A stretch of DNA of 64,000 bases from DAISIK01 sp036822055. GTDB lineage: Bacteria > Verrucomicrobiota > Verrucomicrobiia > Opitutales > Puniceicoccaceae. The DNA is taken from the NCBI GenBank assembly GCA_036822055.1, contig DAISIK010000006.1:55566-119565 (forward strand), given 5' to 3'. Positions 26,278 to 33,927 of the stretch are shown in pieces. Positions within the stretch are counted from its first letter, which is position 1. Each line of letters begins with the position of its first letter. The position numbers were made by a program, and so were the translations under genes. Under the pieces are notes generated by a model that worked only from the letters and a program-made list of their open reading frames with translations, made no database searches and was not told where the DNA came from.

Positions 26278-27609
26278 ATGCCAAAAGTTCTCCTCATCGG
26301 CTCCGGCGCTCGCGAGCACGCTCTCGCTCACGCCCTTCTCGCCAGCAAGACCACCCGCCTCTCTTGCTTCGGATCCTCGCGCAACCCGGGCATCCTTCCC
26401 TTCTGCGAGGAGGTTCAAATCGGCAACCTCACCGATGCCTCAGCAGTCGCTCAATTCGCCCGTGGCTGCCAGCCTGACCTCGCCATCATCGGCCCCGAAG
26501 CTCCCCTCGCGGCCGGGGTCGCCGATGCCTTGTGGACAGCAGGCGTTCCAACCTTTGGTCCAACCTCCCCCCTCGCCCGCATTGAGTCCAGCAAGAGCTA
26601 TGCCCGCCAGCTCATGCTCAGCCACAAGATACCAGGCTTGCCGAGGTTCAAGGCCTTCCGAAGCCTCGATCAGGTAGACGCCTTCCTCGAAGACCTGGGC
26701 GACCAATACGTGGTCAAGGCCGATGGACTGATGGGCGGCAAGGGCGTCAAGGTCTCTCAGGAGCATCTCCAATCCCGGGCCCAGGCCCTTCAATGGTGTG
26801 AGGAGATCATCGCTCAGGGTGGCTCCTTTCTCCTCGAGGAAAAGTGTCTTGGCCCGGAGTTCTCCCTTTTCACTCTTTCCGATGGCCGTACCGTCCTCCA
26901 CTTGCCTCCAGTCCAGGACCACAAACGGGCGCTTCCCGGAGACCTCGGCCCGAATACCGGCGGGATGGGCAGTTACACAGATTGTGCTGGCACCCTGCCC
27001 TTCCTGCAACCCGAAGACCTCGAGGCTGCCAAATCGATTAATCAACTCGCCCTTCAAGCCCTTCAAGAGGAAACCGAGCACCCTTACCAGGGAGTCCTCT
27101 ACGGGGGCTTCATGGCCACCGCCGCAGGGGTTCGGGTCATTGAATTTAACGCCCGCTTCGGAGACCCGGAAGTGATCAATCTCCTCGCCCTCCTCGAGGA
27201 CGACCTCACCCCGATCATCGAAGCCTGCGTCTACGGCAACCTCGCTCAGTTCTCCCCGAGGTTTTCCTCCCAGGCCTCCGTTTGTAAATACCTGGTTCCC
27301 CACGGCTACCCCGATTCCCCTAAACGCGGCTTTCCAATCGACCTTGGCCAACTGACCGCTTCCCACGGCTGCTTCCTCGGCGCAGTCGAGGAAAATCAGG
27401 GGACCATCACCGCCACCGGCTCCCGCAGCCTCGCCCTGGTGGCCACCGCTCCGACCGTCCCGGAGGCCTCCGAAAAGGTTGAGGAAATGGTCCAACAAAT
27501 CACCGGTGACCTCTTCCACCGCCCCGATATCGGGACCTCTGGGTTGCTCCAAGATCGTATCCAACTTATGGATACAGTACGTTCCTCTTCAGGCCGGACT
27601 GCTGGATGA
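26278..27609 (+). CDS. purD: Phosphoribosylamine--glycine ligase
   Basis: 443 residues, ATP-grasp enzyme of purine synthesis. N-terminal LLIGSGAREHALA nucleotide-like fold, PDLAIIGPEAPLAAG, the ATP-grasp part with YVVKADGLMGGKGV, the P-loop-like KCLGPEFSLF, QDHKRALPGDLGPNTGGMGSY, and FNARFGDPEVINLL, all diagnostic of GARS. Full length. The stop overlaps the purN start by ATGA, so purD and purN are translationally coupled. Confidence 0.96.
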   Translation: MPKVLLIGSGAREHALAHALLASKTTRLSCFGSSRNPGILPFCEEVQIGNLTDASAVAQFARGCQPDLAIIGPEAPLAAGVADALWTAGVPTFGPTSPLARIESSKSYARQLMLSHKIPGLPRFKAFRSLDQVDAFLEDLGDQYVVKADGLMGGKGVKVSQEHLQSRAQALQWCEEIIAQGGSFLLEEKCLGPEFSLFTLSDGRTVLHLPPVQDHKRALPGDLGPNTGGMGSYTDCAGTLPFLQPEDLEAAKSINQLALQALQEETEHPYQGVLYGGFMATAAGVRVIEFNARFGDPEVINLLALLEDDLTPIIEACVYGNLAQFSPRFSSQASVCKYLVPHGYPDSPKRGFPIDLGQLTASHGCFLGAVEENQGTITATGSRSLALVATAPTVPEASEKVEEMVQQITGDLFHRPDIGTSGLLQDRIQLMDTVRSSSGRTAG

Positions 27610-28196
27610 TGCCAACCCCTCCCCTCGCCATTCTCGGTTCCACCCGCGGAAGTGCTCTCGAAGCCATCTTTGAGGCGGTTCAGGCAGGGCAAATCGCTCC
27701 CGATTTTCGCTGCGTCGTCAGCGACGTGGAGCACGCGGGAATTCTCGAAAAAGCCCAGTCCCGCAAAATACCCGGTTACCATATTCCCAGAGCCGGGCGC
27801 TCACGGCGGCAATTCGAGGAGTCCGTTCACCAAATCATTTCCCATCACCAGGCCGAGATTATTCTTCTCATCGGCTTCATGCGGATCCTCTCGCCCCGAT
27901 TTGTTTCCCTCTGGAAAAACCGCATTGTCAACCTCCACCCTTCCCTCCTTCCCGCCCATGCAGGACTGATGGACCTTCAGGTTCATCAGAGCGTTCTGGA
28001 TGCCAAGGAATCCACTACCGGCTGCACCCTCCACCTCGTTACCGCCGAAGTCGATGCCGGTCGGCCGCTCATTCAAAAGTGCTGCCCGGTTCTTGAGTCA
28101 GATGATGCTGCTTCTTTAAAAGCCAGAGTTCAAAGACTTGAAGCCCAGACCCTTGTTCAATTTCTGGTAAATCCTCTGCAATATCTCGAATTTTAG
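27606..28196 (+). CDS. purN: Phosphoribosylglycinamide formyltransferase
   Basis: 196 residues. Uses 10-formyl-THF to formylate GAR. The catalytic Asn-x-His is in VNLHPSLLPA and the catalytic Asp in AEVDAGRPLI, as in PurN. The N-terminal phosphate loop reads LGSTRGSALEAI in place of the more usual GSGxGSNxQAI, a mild divergence. Tandem ATG codons (27606, 27609) start the gene within the purD stop. Together with purD it covers consecutive steps of de novo purine synthesis. Confidence 0.92.
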   Translation: MMPTPPLAILGSTRGSALEAIFEAVQAGQIAPDFRCVVSDVEHAGILEKAQSRKIPGYHIPRAGRSRRQFEESVHQIISHHQAEIILLIGFMRILSPRFVSLWKNRIVNLHPSLLPAHAGLMDLQVHQSVLDAKESTTGCTLHLVTAEVDAGRPLIQKCCPVLESDDAASLKARVQRLEAQTLVQFLVNPLQYLEF

Positions 28197-28219
28197 AAGG
28201 ATCCATATTAGTAAACCGT

Positions 28220-28450
28220 ATGAAGATATTCGCAGCCTTCACCTGCGGCCTGGCGGCCTTCTTCCTCTACGTCCTCTTTGGCTACCAAACCGGTAGTGGA
28301 TGGGGCTCCTATGACCCCCGGGAAATCCTCGCAGCCATGCCCTGCCTCGGCATCCTCAGCTCCATGTTGATCATTTTGAGCAGCCTTTTACTGGCTCGCT
28401 CCCTGTGCTCTGGACGGGAAGAGGCAGCCGTCCATCGGCCCGAGCTTTAA
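28220..28450 (+). CDS. Small two-helix membrane protein
   Basis: 76 residues, unknown family. Two hydrophobic segments (about 3-22 and 42-62) flank a short loop with YQTGSGWGSYDPRE; the tail is polar. It lies 23 bp after purN and ends four bases inside the 3' end of the convergent PEP-CTERM-like gene. AGAAGGA is present about 17 bases upstream of the ATG, rather far for a ribosome-binding site. The clear membrane pattern and the tight fit between neighbours make it likely but not certain. Confidence 0.5.
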   Translation: MKIFAAFTCGLAAFFLYVLFGYQTGSGWGSYDPREILAAMPCLGILSSMLIILSSLLLARSLCSGREEAAVHRPEL

Positions 28451-29352
28451 TCCGCCGATCCGTCAAAGCGACGCCTTCTTGATCGCCCGAGCATCCCCGT
28501 CAGGAATAAAAGGAGAAGGGATGTCGACTTCGCTTCAGGGATGCGTACCGGGTCAATGACTTCACTGAAGGAAGTCACGATCCTTACCTCATCCAAAGTG
28601 GTGCGGGTGGCCGTATTACCGCGAAAAAGCTGTACCCGATCAAGAATCTTGTTCCGCTCCGTTAACGGCCACTGCTTGTCCCGGAGGATCGTCAGATCCC
28701 ATTCCTCTGGCTCAACCCGCGGCAGCGGTGTCTCCGAGTCGTAAAATTTCAGGTACCCCCGGAGGGCGCCTTCTCGACCACTCAAGTCAGCATCGAACCG
28801 ACCGATTAAAAAATAAGCTTTTCCCTCCTCGAAGTTAAGATTGGGGTCGAAGGCGAGGTCATTGGAATTGGAACCCCCCGTGGGATCAGCGCCAACTCCA
28901 ATTACCGGAGATTCCCGCCTGATCCCATCCACCTCCGTGCTGATCGTCCCGAGCAAAAATCCCTGCTTCTGAGGATCTGCCTCATTGAAAACCGCTACGC
29001 CGGAAATGCCATCCCCAAAGCCCCCGATCGAATTGATCTGAATGAAGGTGCTAATGTAGATCGTTGCCGTTTGCTCTTGATCCCGGTTGTTTACCGGAAT
29101 CCCATAGCTCAACTTGCGCTCCAACTCCGTTCCCGGAGCAGTCAACTCAAGCGACGCATCCCTCAGTTGGGCAAATTGATGAGTCAAACCGGGAGTGATT
29201 GTCCCACGAAGCCCAGGGACACTTGAGAAATAAACCGGGGGTAGAGACCCGCCGACTGGGTAATCGAAAACTTCCTCGAGCAAGGTCAGCCCGCGCGCGG
29301 TCGAACTCAGCAAAAGAAAGACTGCGAGGAGGGAGAGTAAGTGGATCCGCAT
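28447..29352 (-). CDS. PEP-CTERM-like secreted protein with lectin-like domain
   Basis: 301 residues. An N-terminal signal peptide (hydrophobic stretch ending SSTARG) is followed by a beta-rich region of about 230 residues whose end, LFRGNTATRTTLDEVRIVTSF, recalls the concanavalin-like domain of many Verrucomicrobia PEP-CTERM proteins. The C-terminus has IPEAKS, a hydrophobic helix and RSRRRR: the three-part PEP-CTERM sorting signal with a variant PEA motif. It would be exported and processed by an exosortase. No exosortase lies in this window. Ligand unknown. Confidence 0.72.
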   Translation of the reverse strand: MRIHLLSLLAVFLLLSSTARGLTLLEEVFDYPVGGSLPPVYFSSVPGLRGTITPGLTHQFAQLRDASLELTAPGTELERKLSYGIPVNNRDQEQTATIYISTFIQINSIGGFGDGISGVAVFNEADPQKQGFLLGTISTEVDGIRRESPVIGVGADPTGGSNSNDLAFDPNLNFEEGKAYFLIGRFDADLSGREGALRGYLKFYDSETPLPRVEPEEWDLTILRDKQWPLTERNKILDRVQLFRGNTATRTTLDEVRIVTSFSEVIDPVRIPEAKSTSLLLLFLTGMLGRSRRRRFDGSAD

Positions 29353-29433
29353 AGGTCTTGGGGGTATGGGAAGACAATACGCGTCGAAGAACGGAGTTCA
29401 AGCCCAAAGCCCATCACCCCCAGGGCCAGCTAT

Positions 29434-30402
29434 CTAACAAACCAACCGATCATAGTCTACATCCCGCCCGTCAAAGCCTCCCGATATCCCTTTAAAGATG
29501 GTCGCCACCGCGTCGTGAGAGTGAAGCGACTCCAAATGGGCGCAAGCTGCCTGAAAATCAAGGATCGCTGGCTCCGCTTCAAGTTCGCGGTAGAGCAGGC
29601 GCGCTGCATCCTCCACAAATTTTAGATGAGACCCGTTCAATTCTGCAAATGCCTGCTCATCCAGCCGCCGGACCATCACCTGGGTCTCGGTGCTCAAGGC
29701 CCGCGCACACAGATCGCGCAGCTCCCGCAAACCAAAGGGTGCCCCGTTCGGATCTACCGTCACCGATACACGGGCCTTGCTTCGCTGGGAATGAGGGACG
29801 GAATAGATCTCCCTTCCCTCCCGCGCATGTTCAGCCAACTCCGCAGAACACGGACAAGCAGACGAATAGACAAAATCCAGATCCATCCGCCGCTCCTCAA
29901 ATCCGTCCTTGCCCAACTGCATCGACACCACTGCCTCGTAGTACTGATAACCGTCCAATCCACTGCGAAGGCTTCGCTGCATCATTGGTACAGCGAACTT
30001 CAATCGCAGCTTTGCCGTGTCGGTATCTAGCTCCGACAAATACCGCTCGAGAATTGAACGCAGGATTGAAAATCCAAAGACCTCGTCACGAAAATCATAA
30101 AAGATACGAATGATTCGGGACATGTTGATTCCCTTCTTCGATCGATCGAGAGAGACCCCGCCAAAAACCCTCGCCTCCACCGAGATCGGGTCTCCCAGTC
30201 CAAAATCCACCCGCACAGGCACGCGGAAGTTCGAACTCCCTACCTCCTGGATCCGCACCGGAATCCCACTCGCCGAGGTGGCGGTGTTTTGCATATCGGG
30301 CAGAGTGTCTGCATAGACCGCATCCCCGGCAAAGGATGCATCGTAGACCCGCCGCAAACCACCAATCATTCCGACCTCTCTGTTCTCAGTAGAGTTGCTC
30401 AT
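29434..30402 (-). CDS. folE2: GTP cyclohydrolase FolE2 (type IB)
   Basis: About 322 residues from ATG 30402. Converts GTP to 7,8-dihydroneopterin triphosphate for folate and, where present, queuosine synthesis. Diagnostic: LPDMQ near the N-terminus, the catalytic Cys block SACPCSAELAEH, PHSQRSKARV, the VKRxDEQAFAELN-like region (here VRRLDEQAFAELN) and a His-containing C-terminal SLHSHDAVA. The frame extends to 30441 with a non-ATG codon, which I do not prefer. It is divergent from the YycJ-like gene. FolE2 enzymes can use metals other than zinc, and some are induced under zinc limitation; I see no Zur box. Confidence 0.92.
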   Translation of the reverse strand: MSNSTENREVGMIGGLRRVYDASFAGDAVYADTLPDMQNTATSASGIPVRIQEVGSSNFRVPVRVDFGLGDPISVEARVFGGVSLDRSKKGINMSRIIRIFYDFRDEVFGFSILRSILERYLSELDTDTAKLRLKFAVPMMQRSLRSGLDGYQYYEAVVSMQLGKDGFEERRMDLDFVYSSACPCSAELAEHAREGREIYSVPHSQRSKARVSVTVDPNGAPFGLRELRDLCARALSTETQVMVRRLDEQAFAELNGSHLKFVEDAARLLYRELEAEPAILDFQAACAHLESLHSHDAVATIFKGISGGFDGRDVDYDRLVC

Positions 30403-30487
30403 AAAACCGAATAAGATCGTCCTCGTTCTCTCTTTCCGCAAATGTTTTTTCTTTTCCCATCTCCGGGCCTTCGCTTTGCTTTCCCTG

Positions 30488-31294
30488 GTGCTTCCCTCCT
30501 TTCATATCCTCGCCTCCAGCAGCTCGGGAAACGCTGCCCTCCTCGACACTGGGGAAGAGAAAGTGCTTGTTGATTGTGGTCTATCCGGCAAACGCATTAG
30601 CGAGCTGTCGAAGGCATGCGGCGCCGGGATCGACGAAATTAAAGCTGTCTTTATCACCCACGAGCATCAGGATCACGCTGGCGGTCTTCCCGGTCTCCAA
30701 AAGCATCCTCACCTTGAGATCATCAGCTCTCAGGGCACTGCTCACCTCCTTCGCCAAAAGGCCGAAAAATTTAGCCGCTGGTCCACTTTTGCGTCTGGCG
30801 CCCGGCTCCGCCTCGGCACCCTGGAGGTGGAGACCCACCGCATACCCCACGATGCCATCGACCCCGTCGCCTACACTTTTCAATGGGGTGGTTCCTCCCT
30901 CTTTTCTCCCCCTTGCAAATTGGGCTGGGTGCTCGACCTGGGCTATTTCCCCTCCACCCTTGCGGCATCGCTCGCCACCTGCGATGTGCTCGTCATTGAG
31001 GCCAACCACGATGAGCAAATGCTTGAGCAGAATCCAAACCGCCCTTGGTCGCTCAAACAAAGGGTGCGCGGACGCCACGGTCATCTGAGCAATCGGGAAA
31101 CCCTCGAGGCCCTCCTCGCCGTAGCGTCACCAGCCTGGAAACACCTTTGCCTCGTTCATCTGAGCCGGGACTGCAACCATCCCTCCGTGGTTCAAGACAC
31201 CTTTGCCCCCCTTCTCAATTCAATTCCCGGTCTCCGCCTCCAGATCGTCGATCCGCAAAACAAGGATCCACTGCCCATTCCGGTAGGCCATTAG
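30488..31294 (+). CDS. MBL-fold hydrolase, YycJ/WalJ type
   Basis: About 268 residues. Metallo-beta-lactamase fold with the zinc motif THEHQDHAGG, an upstream ASSSSGNAALLDTG opening characteristic of the YycJ/WalJ branch, the HxxPHDAIDPVAYTF block and the late VLDLGYFP and EANHDEQML motifs. Members are suspected DNA or RNA processing hydrolases. No in-frame ATG exists; the longest frame starts with TTG at 30395 inside the divergent folE2 promoter. I choose GTG at 30488, which puts the conserved SFHILASSSSGN right at the N-terminus as in homologues. No Shine-Dalgarno supports any start. Confidence 0.82.
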   Translation: MLPSFHILASSSSGNAALLDTGEEKVLVDCGLSGKRISELSKACGAGIDEIKAVFITHEHQDHAGGLPGLQKHPHLEIISSQGTAHLLRQKAEKFSRWSTFASGARLRLGTLEVETHRIPHDAIDPVAYTFQWGGSSLFSPPCKLGWVLDLGYFPSTLAASLATCDVLVIEANHDEQMLEQNPNRPWSLKQRVRGRHGHLSNRETLEALLAVASPAWKHLCLVHLSRDCNHPSVVQDTFAPLLNSIPGLRLQIVDPQNKDPLPIPVGH

Positions 31295-31386
31295 CGCTAG
31301 CACTGCGGGCCGAAAGAAAAGATTTTGAAACAACTGCGATTGGGACAAGACTTGCTCCCTCATGGCCCTTAGGAACCGATAAGACT

Positions 31387-32829
31387 ATGCCCAAAAGCTA
31401 CCGCCACACGAAAATCATTTTCACCATCGGCCCCGCTACCGAGAGTGAGGAACAAATTGCCCGCCTGATCAAAGAGGGGGTGGATGTCTGCCGCATCAAC
31501 ATGGCTCATGCCGATCACGACTGGACTCGGACCATCGTCGACCGGATCCGCCGGGTCGGCAAGGCCGTCGGTCGGGAAATCGCCACCATGATGGACGTCA
31601 AGGGTCCAGAGATTCGCACTGGTGCCCTTGAAGAAGCAGTCCACCTCCGCGAAGGCCAAACCATCGATTTGATCGTAGAAGGAGAAAGTGGTTGGAATGG
31701 GGATACCTTCCAGGTGCCCGTAAACTATCCCAAACTTCCTGACGATCTCTCCCCCGGAGATACCGTCCTCGTCGACAACGGACTGATGCGCTTCTCCGTT
31801 ACCGGGATCAGCGAAGGCCGGATTCACTGCGAAGTCTCCATCGGTGGTCGCCTCGGGAGCAAGCGCCATATCAATCTTCCCGGCGTCCGCGTCAGCCTGC
31901 CCTGCCTCACCCAGAAGGATCGCGCCGACGTCCGCGTGGGGGTCGAGGCCGGGGTCGACCTTTTTGCCCTCTCATTCGTTCGGGAAGCCGACGACATCGA
32001 TGTCTTCCGCCGCTACCTCCAGGAACTCAATTCCGAAGCCCGCATCATCGCCAAGATTGAGGATCAACAAGGAATCGCCAACCTCGACGACATCATTACC
32101 GCCTCCGATGGTATCATGGTCGCCCGGGGCGATCTCGGCATTGAGTGTCCCTTCGAGGAAATCCCCATCATCCAGCAGCTCGCCGTTGAGAAGTGCATTC
32201 GCTCCTTCAAACCGGCCATCGTGGCTACCCACATGCTGGAGTCGATGACCAACGCCCCCGTCCCTACCCGGGCAGAAGTCGCCGACGTGGCCCACGCCGT
32301 CAACCAACAAACCGATTGCCTGATGCTCTCGGGCGAGACCACGGTCGGGGAGTTTCCCATCGAGTGCGTCCGCGTCTTCAAAAAAATCTCCGAACGGGTC
32401 GAGGCTGAACAGAAAACCCCTCCCCGAACCCACCACATCCTCAAAAGTTCCAAGGACAAGATGATCCGCTCAGCGGTCATCCTTGCTCACGACCTCGACA
32501 ACGCCGCCATCCTCGTCTTCACCCGCAGCGGACAACTCGCCCAGCTTCTCTCCTCCCTGCGTCCCCTCCACATCCCCATCTTCGCCTTCACCGATAATCC
32601 CGTCCTTTTTCGCCAGCTCCTCATGGTCTGGGGCGTCGAACCCTTCATAATGGAGTTTTCCGAAGAACGCGACGTCACCATCACCCGTGCCATCAACACC
32701 CTTATGGAAGGAAAATGGGTCACCCGAGGGGATTGTCTCGTCACCATCACCAACGTTCTTCGCCGCTCCAAGATTATCCACACCGTTCAACTTCGCCACA
32801 TCGAGTCCGAGACCCTCGGGGAGAATTGA
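31387..32829 (+). CDS. pyk: Pyruvate kinase
   Basis: 480 residues from ATG 31387. Catalyses PEP plus ADP to pyruvate plus ATP. The TIM barrel has MDVKGPEIRTG, the catalytic Lys block IIAKIEDQQGI, MVARGDLGIE, and THMLESMTNAPVPTRAEVADVAHAV; the C-terminal allosteric-like domain closes with LVTITNVLRR. The first strand region reads RINMAHAD where most pyruvate kinases have RxNFSHG, a notable divergence near the phosphate-binding site. An upstream in-frame extension to 31045 overlaps the YycJ-like gene and is rejected. Confidence 0.94.
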   Translation: MPKSYRHTKIIFTIGPATESEEQIARLIKEGVDVCRINMAHADHDWTRTIVDRIRRVGKAVGREIATMMDVKGPEIRTGALEEAVHLREGQTIDLIVEGESGWNGDTFQVPVNYPKLPDDLSPGDTVLVDNGLMRFSVTGISEGRIHCEVSIGGRLGSKRHINLPGVRVSLPCLTQKDRADVRVGVEAGVDLFALSFVREADDIDVFRRYLQELNSEARIIAKIEDQQGIANLDDIITASDGIMVARGDLGIECPFEEIPIIQQLAVEKCIRSFKPAIVATHMLESMTNAPVPTRAEVADVAHAVNQQTDCLMLSGETTVGEFPIECVRVFKKISERVEAEQKTPPRTHHILKSSKDKMIRSAVILAHDLDNAAILVFTRSGQLAQLLSSLRPLHIPIFAFTDNPVLFRQLLMVWGVEPFIMEFSEERDVTITRAINTLMEGKWVTRGDCLVTITNVLRRSKIIHTVQLRHIESETLGEN

Positions 32830-32938
32830 AACCATCCGTCTCCTATCCCCGACCAGGGCACCGCAGGGGACACCAGTCCCCAAAAGGATTGCCTCCCTCG
32901 GAGACCGGCTCTATAGCTCACCTTTCCCCTATTGCGAC

Positions 32939-33883
32939 ATGCTTCACTTTCTTCGCGAATCCGACTTTACCCGCCCGCTCATCGAAGAAGTCTTCTCTCT
33001 GGCGCGTGAATTCAAGCGCACCCGTTCGATCGGCCATCCCCGTACCCTCGAAGGACAGAGCTGGGCTCTCCTCTTCTATAAAAACAGCACCCGCACCCGC
33101 ATCTCCTTCGAGGTCGCCATCCGCGAACTCGGCGGACATCCGGTAGTCCTCTCCTCCAACACCACCCAAATCAATCGGGGTGAGAGCGTCGCAGATTCCA
33201 TGGGGGTCTTCAACCGCTACCTCCACGGCATCATCATCCGTACCCACGGTCAGGAAATCATCGATACCTTCGCCCGTTACGCCACCATCCCGGTCGTCAA
33301 CGCTCTCACCGATCTTCTCCATCCCTGCCAGATCTATTCAGATGTCCTAACCATCATGGAGCGGTTTCACGTCGATTCGCCCTACCAACTTGCCGGGCGG
33401 ACCGTCGCTTTTTTCGGAGACACCGCCTCCAACATGGCCAATTCCCTCCTTCTTGCCGGGCATCTCTTCGGTTTTGAGGTGCGCCTCTCCGGGCCGGAAT
33501 CCTTCGTCCCTGGGGCTGAGATCACCGCTCTCCTCTCCCGTCTCGGCGCCCCCTCACCCGGCCCACTCTTCAACGATCCCCTGGAGGCCGCCCGGGGGGC
33601 CGATGTCCTCTATACCGATGTTTGGGTCTCCATGGGAGATGAGGCCGAGGAAGAGATCCGCATCAAAAAGATGCGGCCCTTCTCCGTCACTCCCCAGGTG
33701 CTTGCCAGTGCTCAACAGGACGCCATTTTCATGCACTGCATGCCCACCCACCCCGGCTTTGAAGTGAGCGAGGAAGTCCTTGCCTCCCCCGCCTCCATCT
33801 TGCTCGACCAGGCGGAAAACCGGCTTCACATGCAAAAAGCAATCCTCTCCGTCCTCGCCGAGGATCTCCGCAGCACCCGCTGA
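32939..33883 (+). CDS. argF: Ornithine carbamoyltransferase
   Basis: 314 residues from ATG 32939. Carbamoyl phosphate binding STRTR (about 50-54) and HPCQ, ornithine-side VSMGDE, and the active-site HCMPTH, where the common form is HCLPxH. Gives citrulline in arginine synthesis. The HCMPTHPG variant and NTTQINRGES in place of the common GE(S/P) context leave some room for a relative that uses an acylated ornithine. It lies 109 bp after pyk and has no clear Shine-Dalgarno. The longer in-frame extension to 32687 would overlap pyk and is rejected. Confidence 0.9.
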   Translation: MLHFLRESDFTRPLIEEVFSLAREFKRTRSIGHPRTLEGQSWALLFYKNSTRTRISFEVAIRELGGHPVVLSSNTTQINRGESVADSMGVFNRYLHGIIIRTHGQEIIDTFARYATIPVVNALTDLLHPCQIYSDVLTIMERFHVDSPYQLAGRTVAFFGDTASNMANSLLLAGHLFGFEVRLSGPESFVPGAEITALLSRLGAPSPGPLFNDPLEAARGADVLYTDVWVSMGDEAEEEIRIKKMRPFSVTPQVLASAQQDAIFMHCMPTHPGFEVSEEVLASPASILLDQAENRLHMQKAILSVLAEDLRSTR

Positions 33884-33927
33884 GGGGTCCCGGGGCCGTG
33901 TTCCGCCCCCCGGACCTCCCACTCCTC

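Noticed and set aside
26440..27564. 374-codon minus-strand frame
   Set aside because: Antisense to purD.
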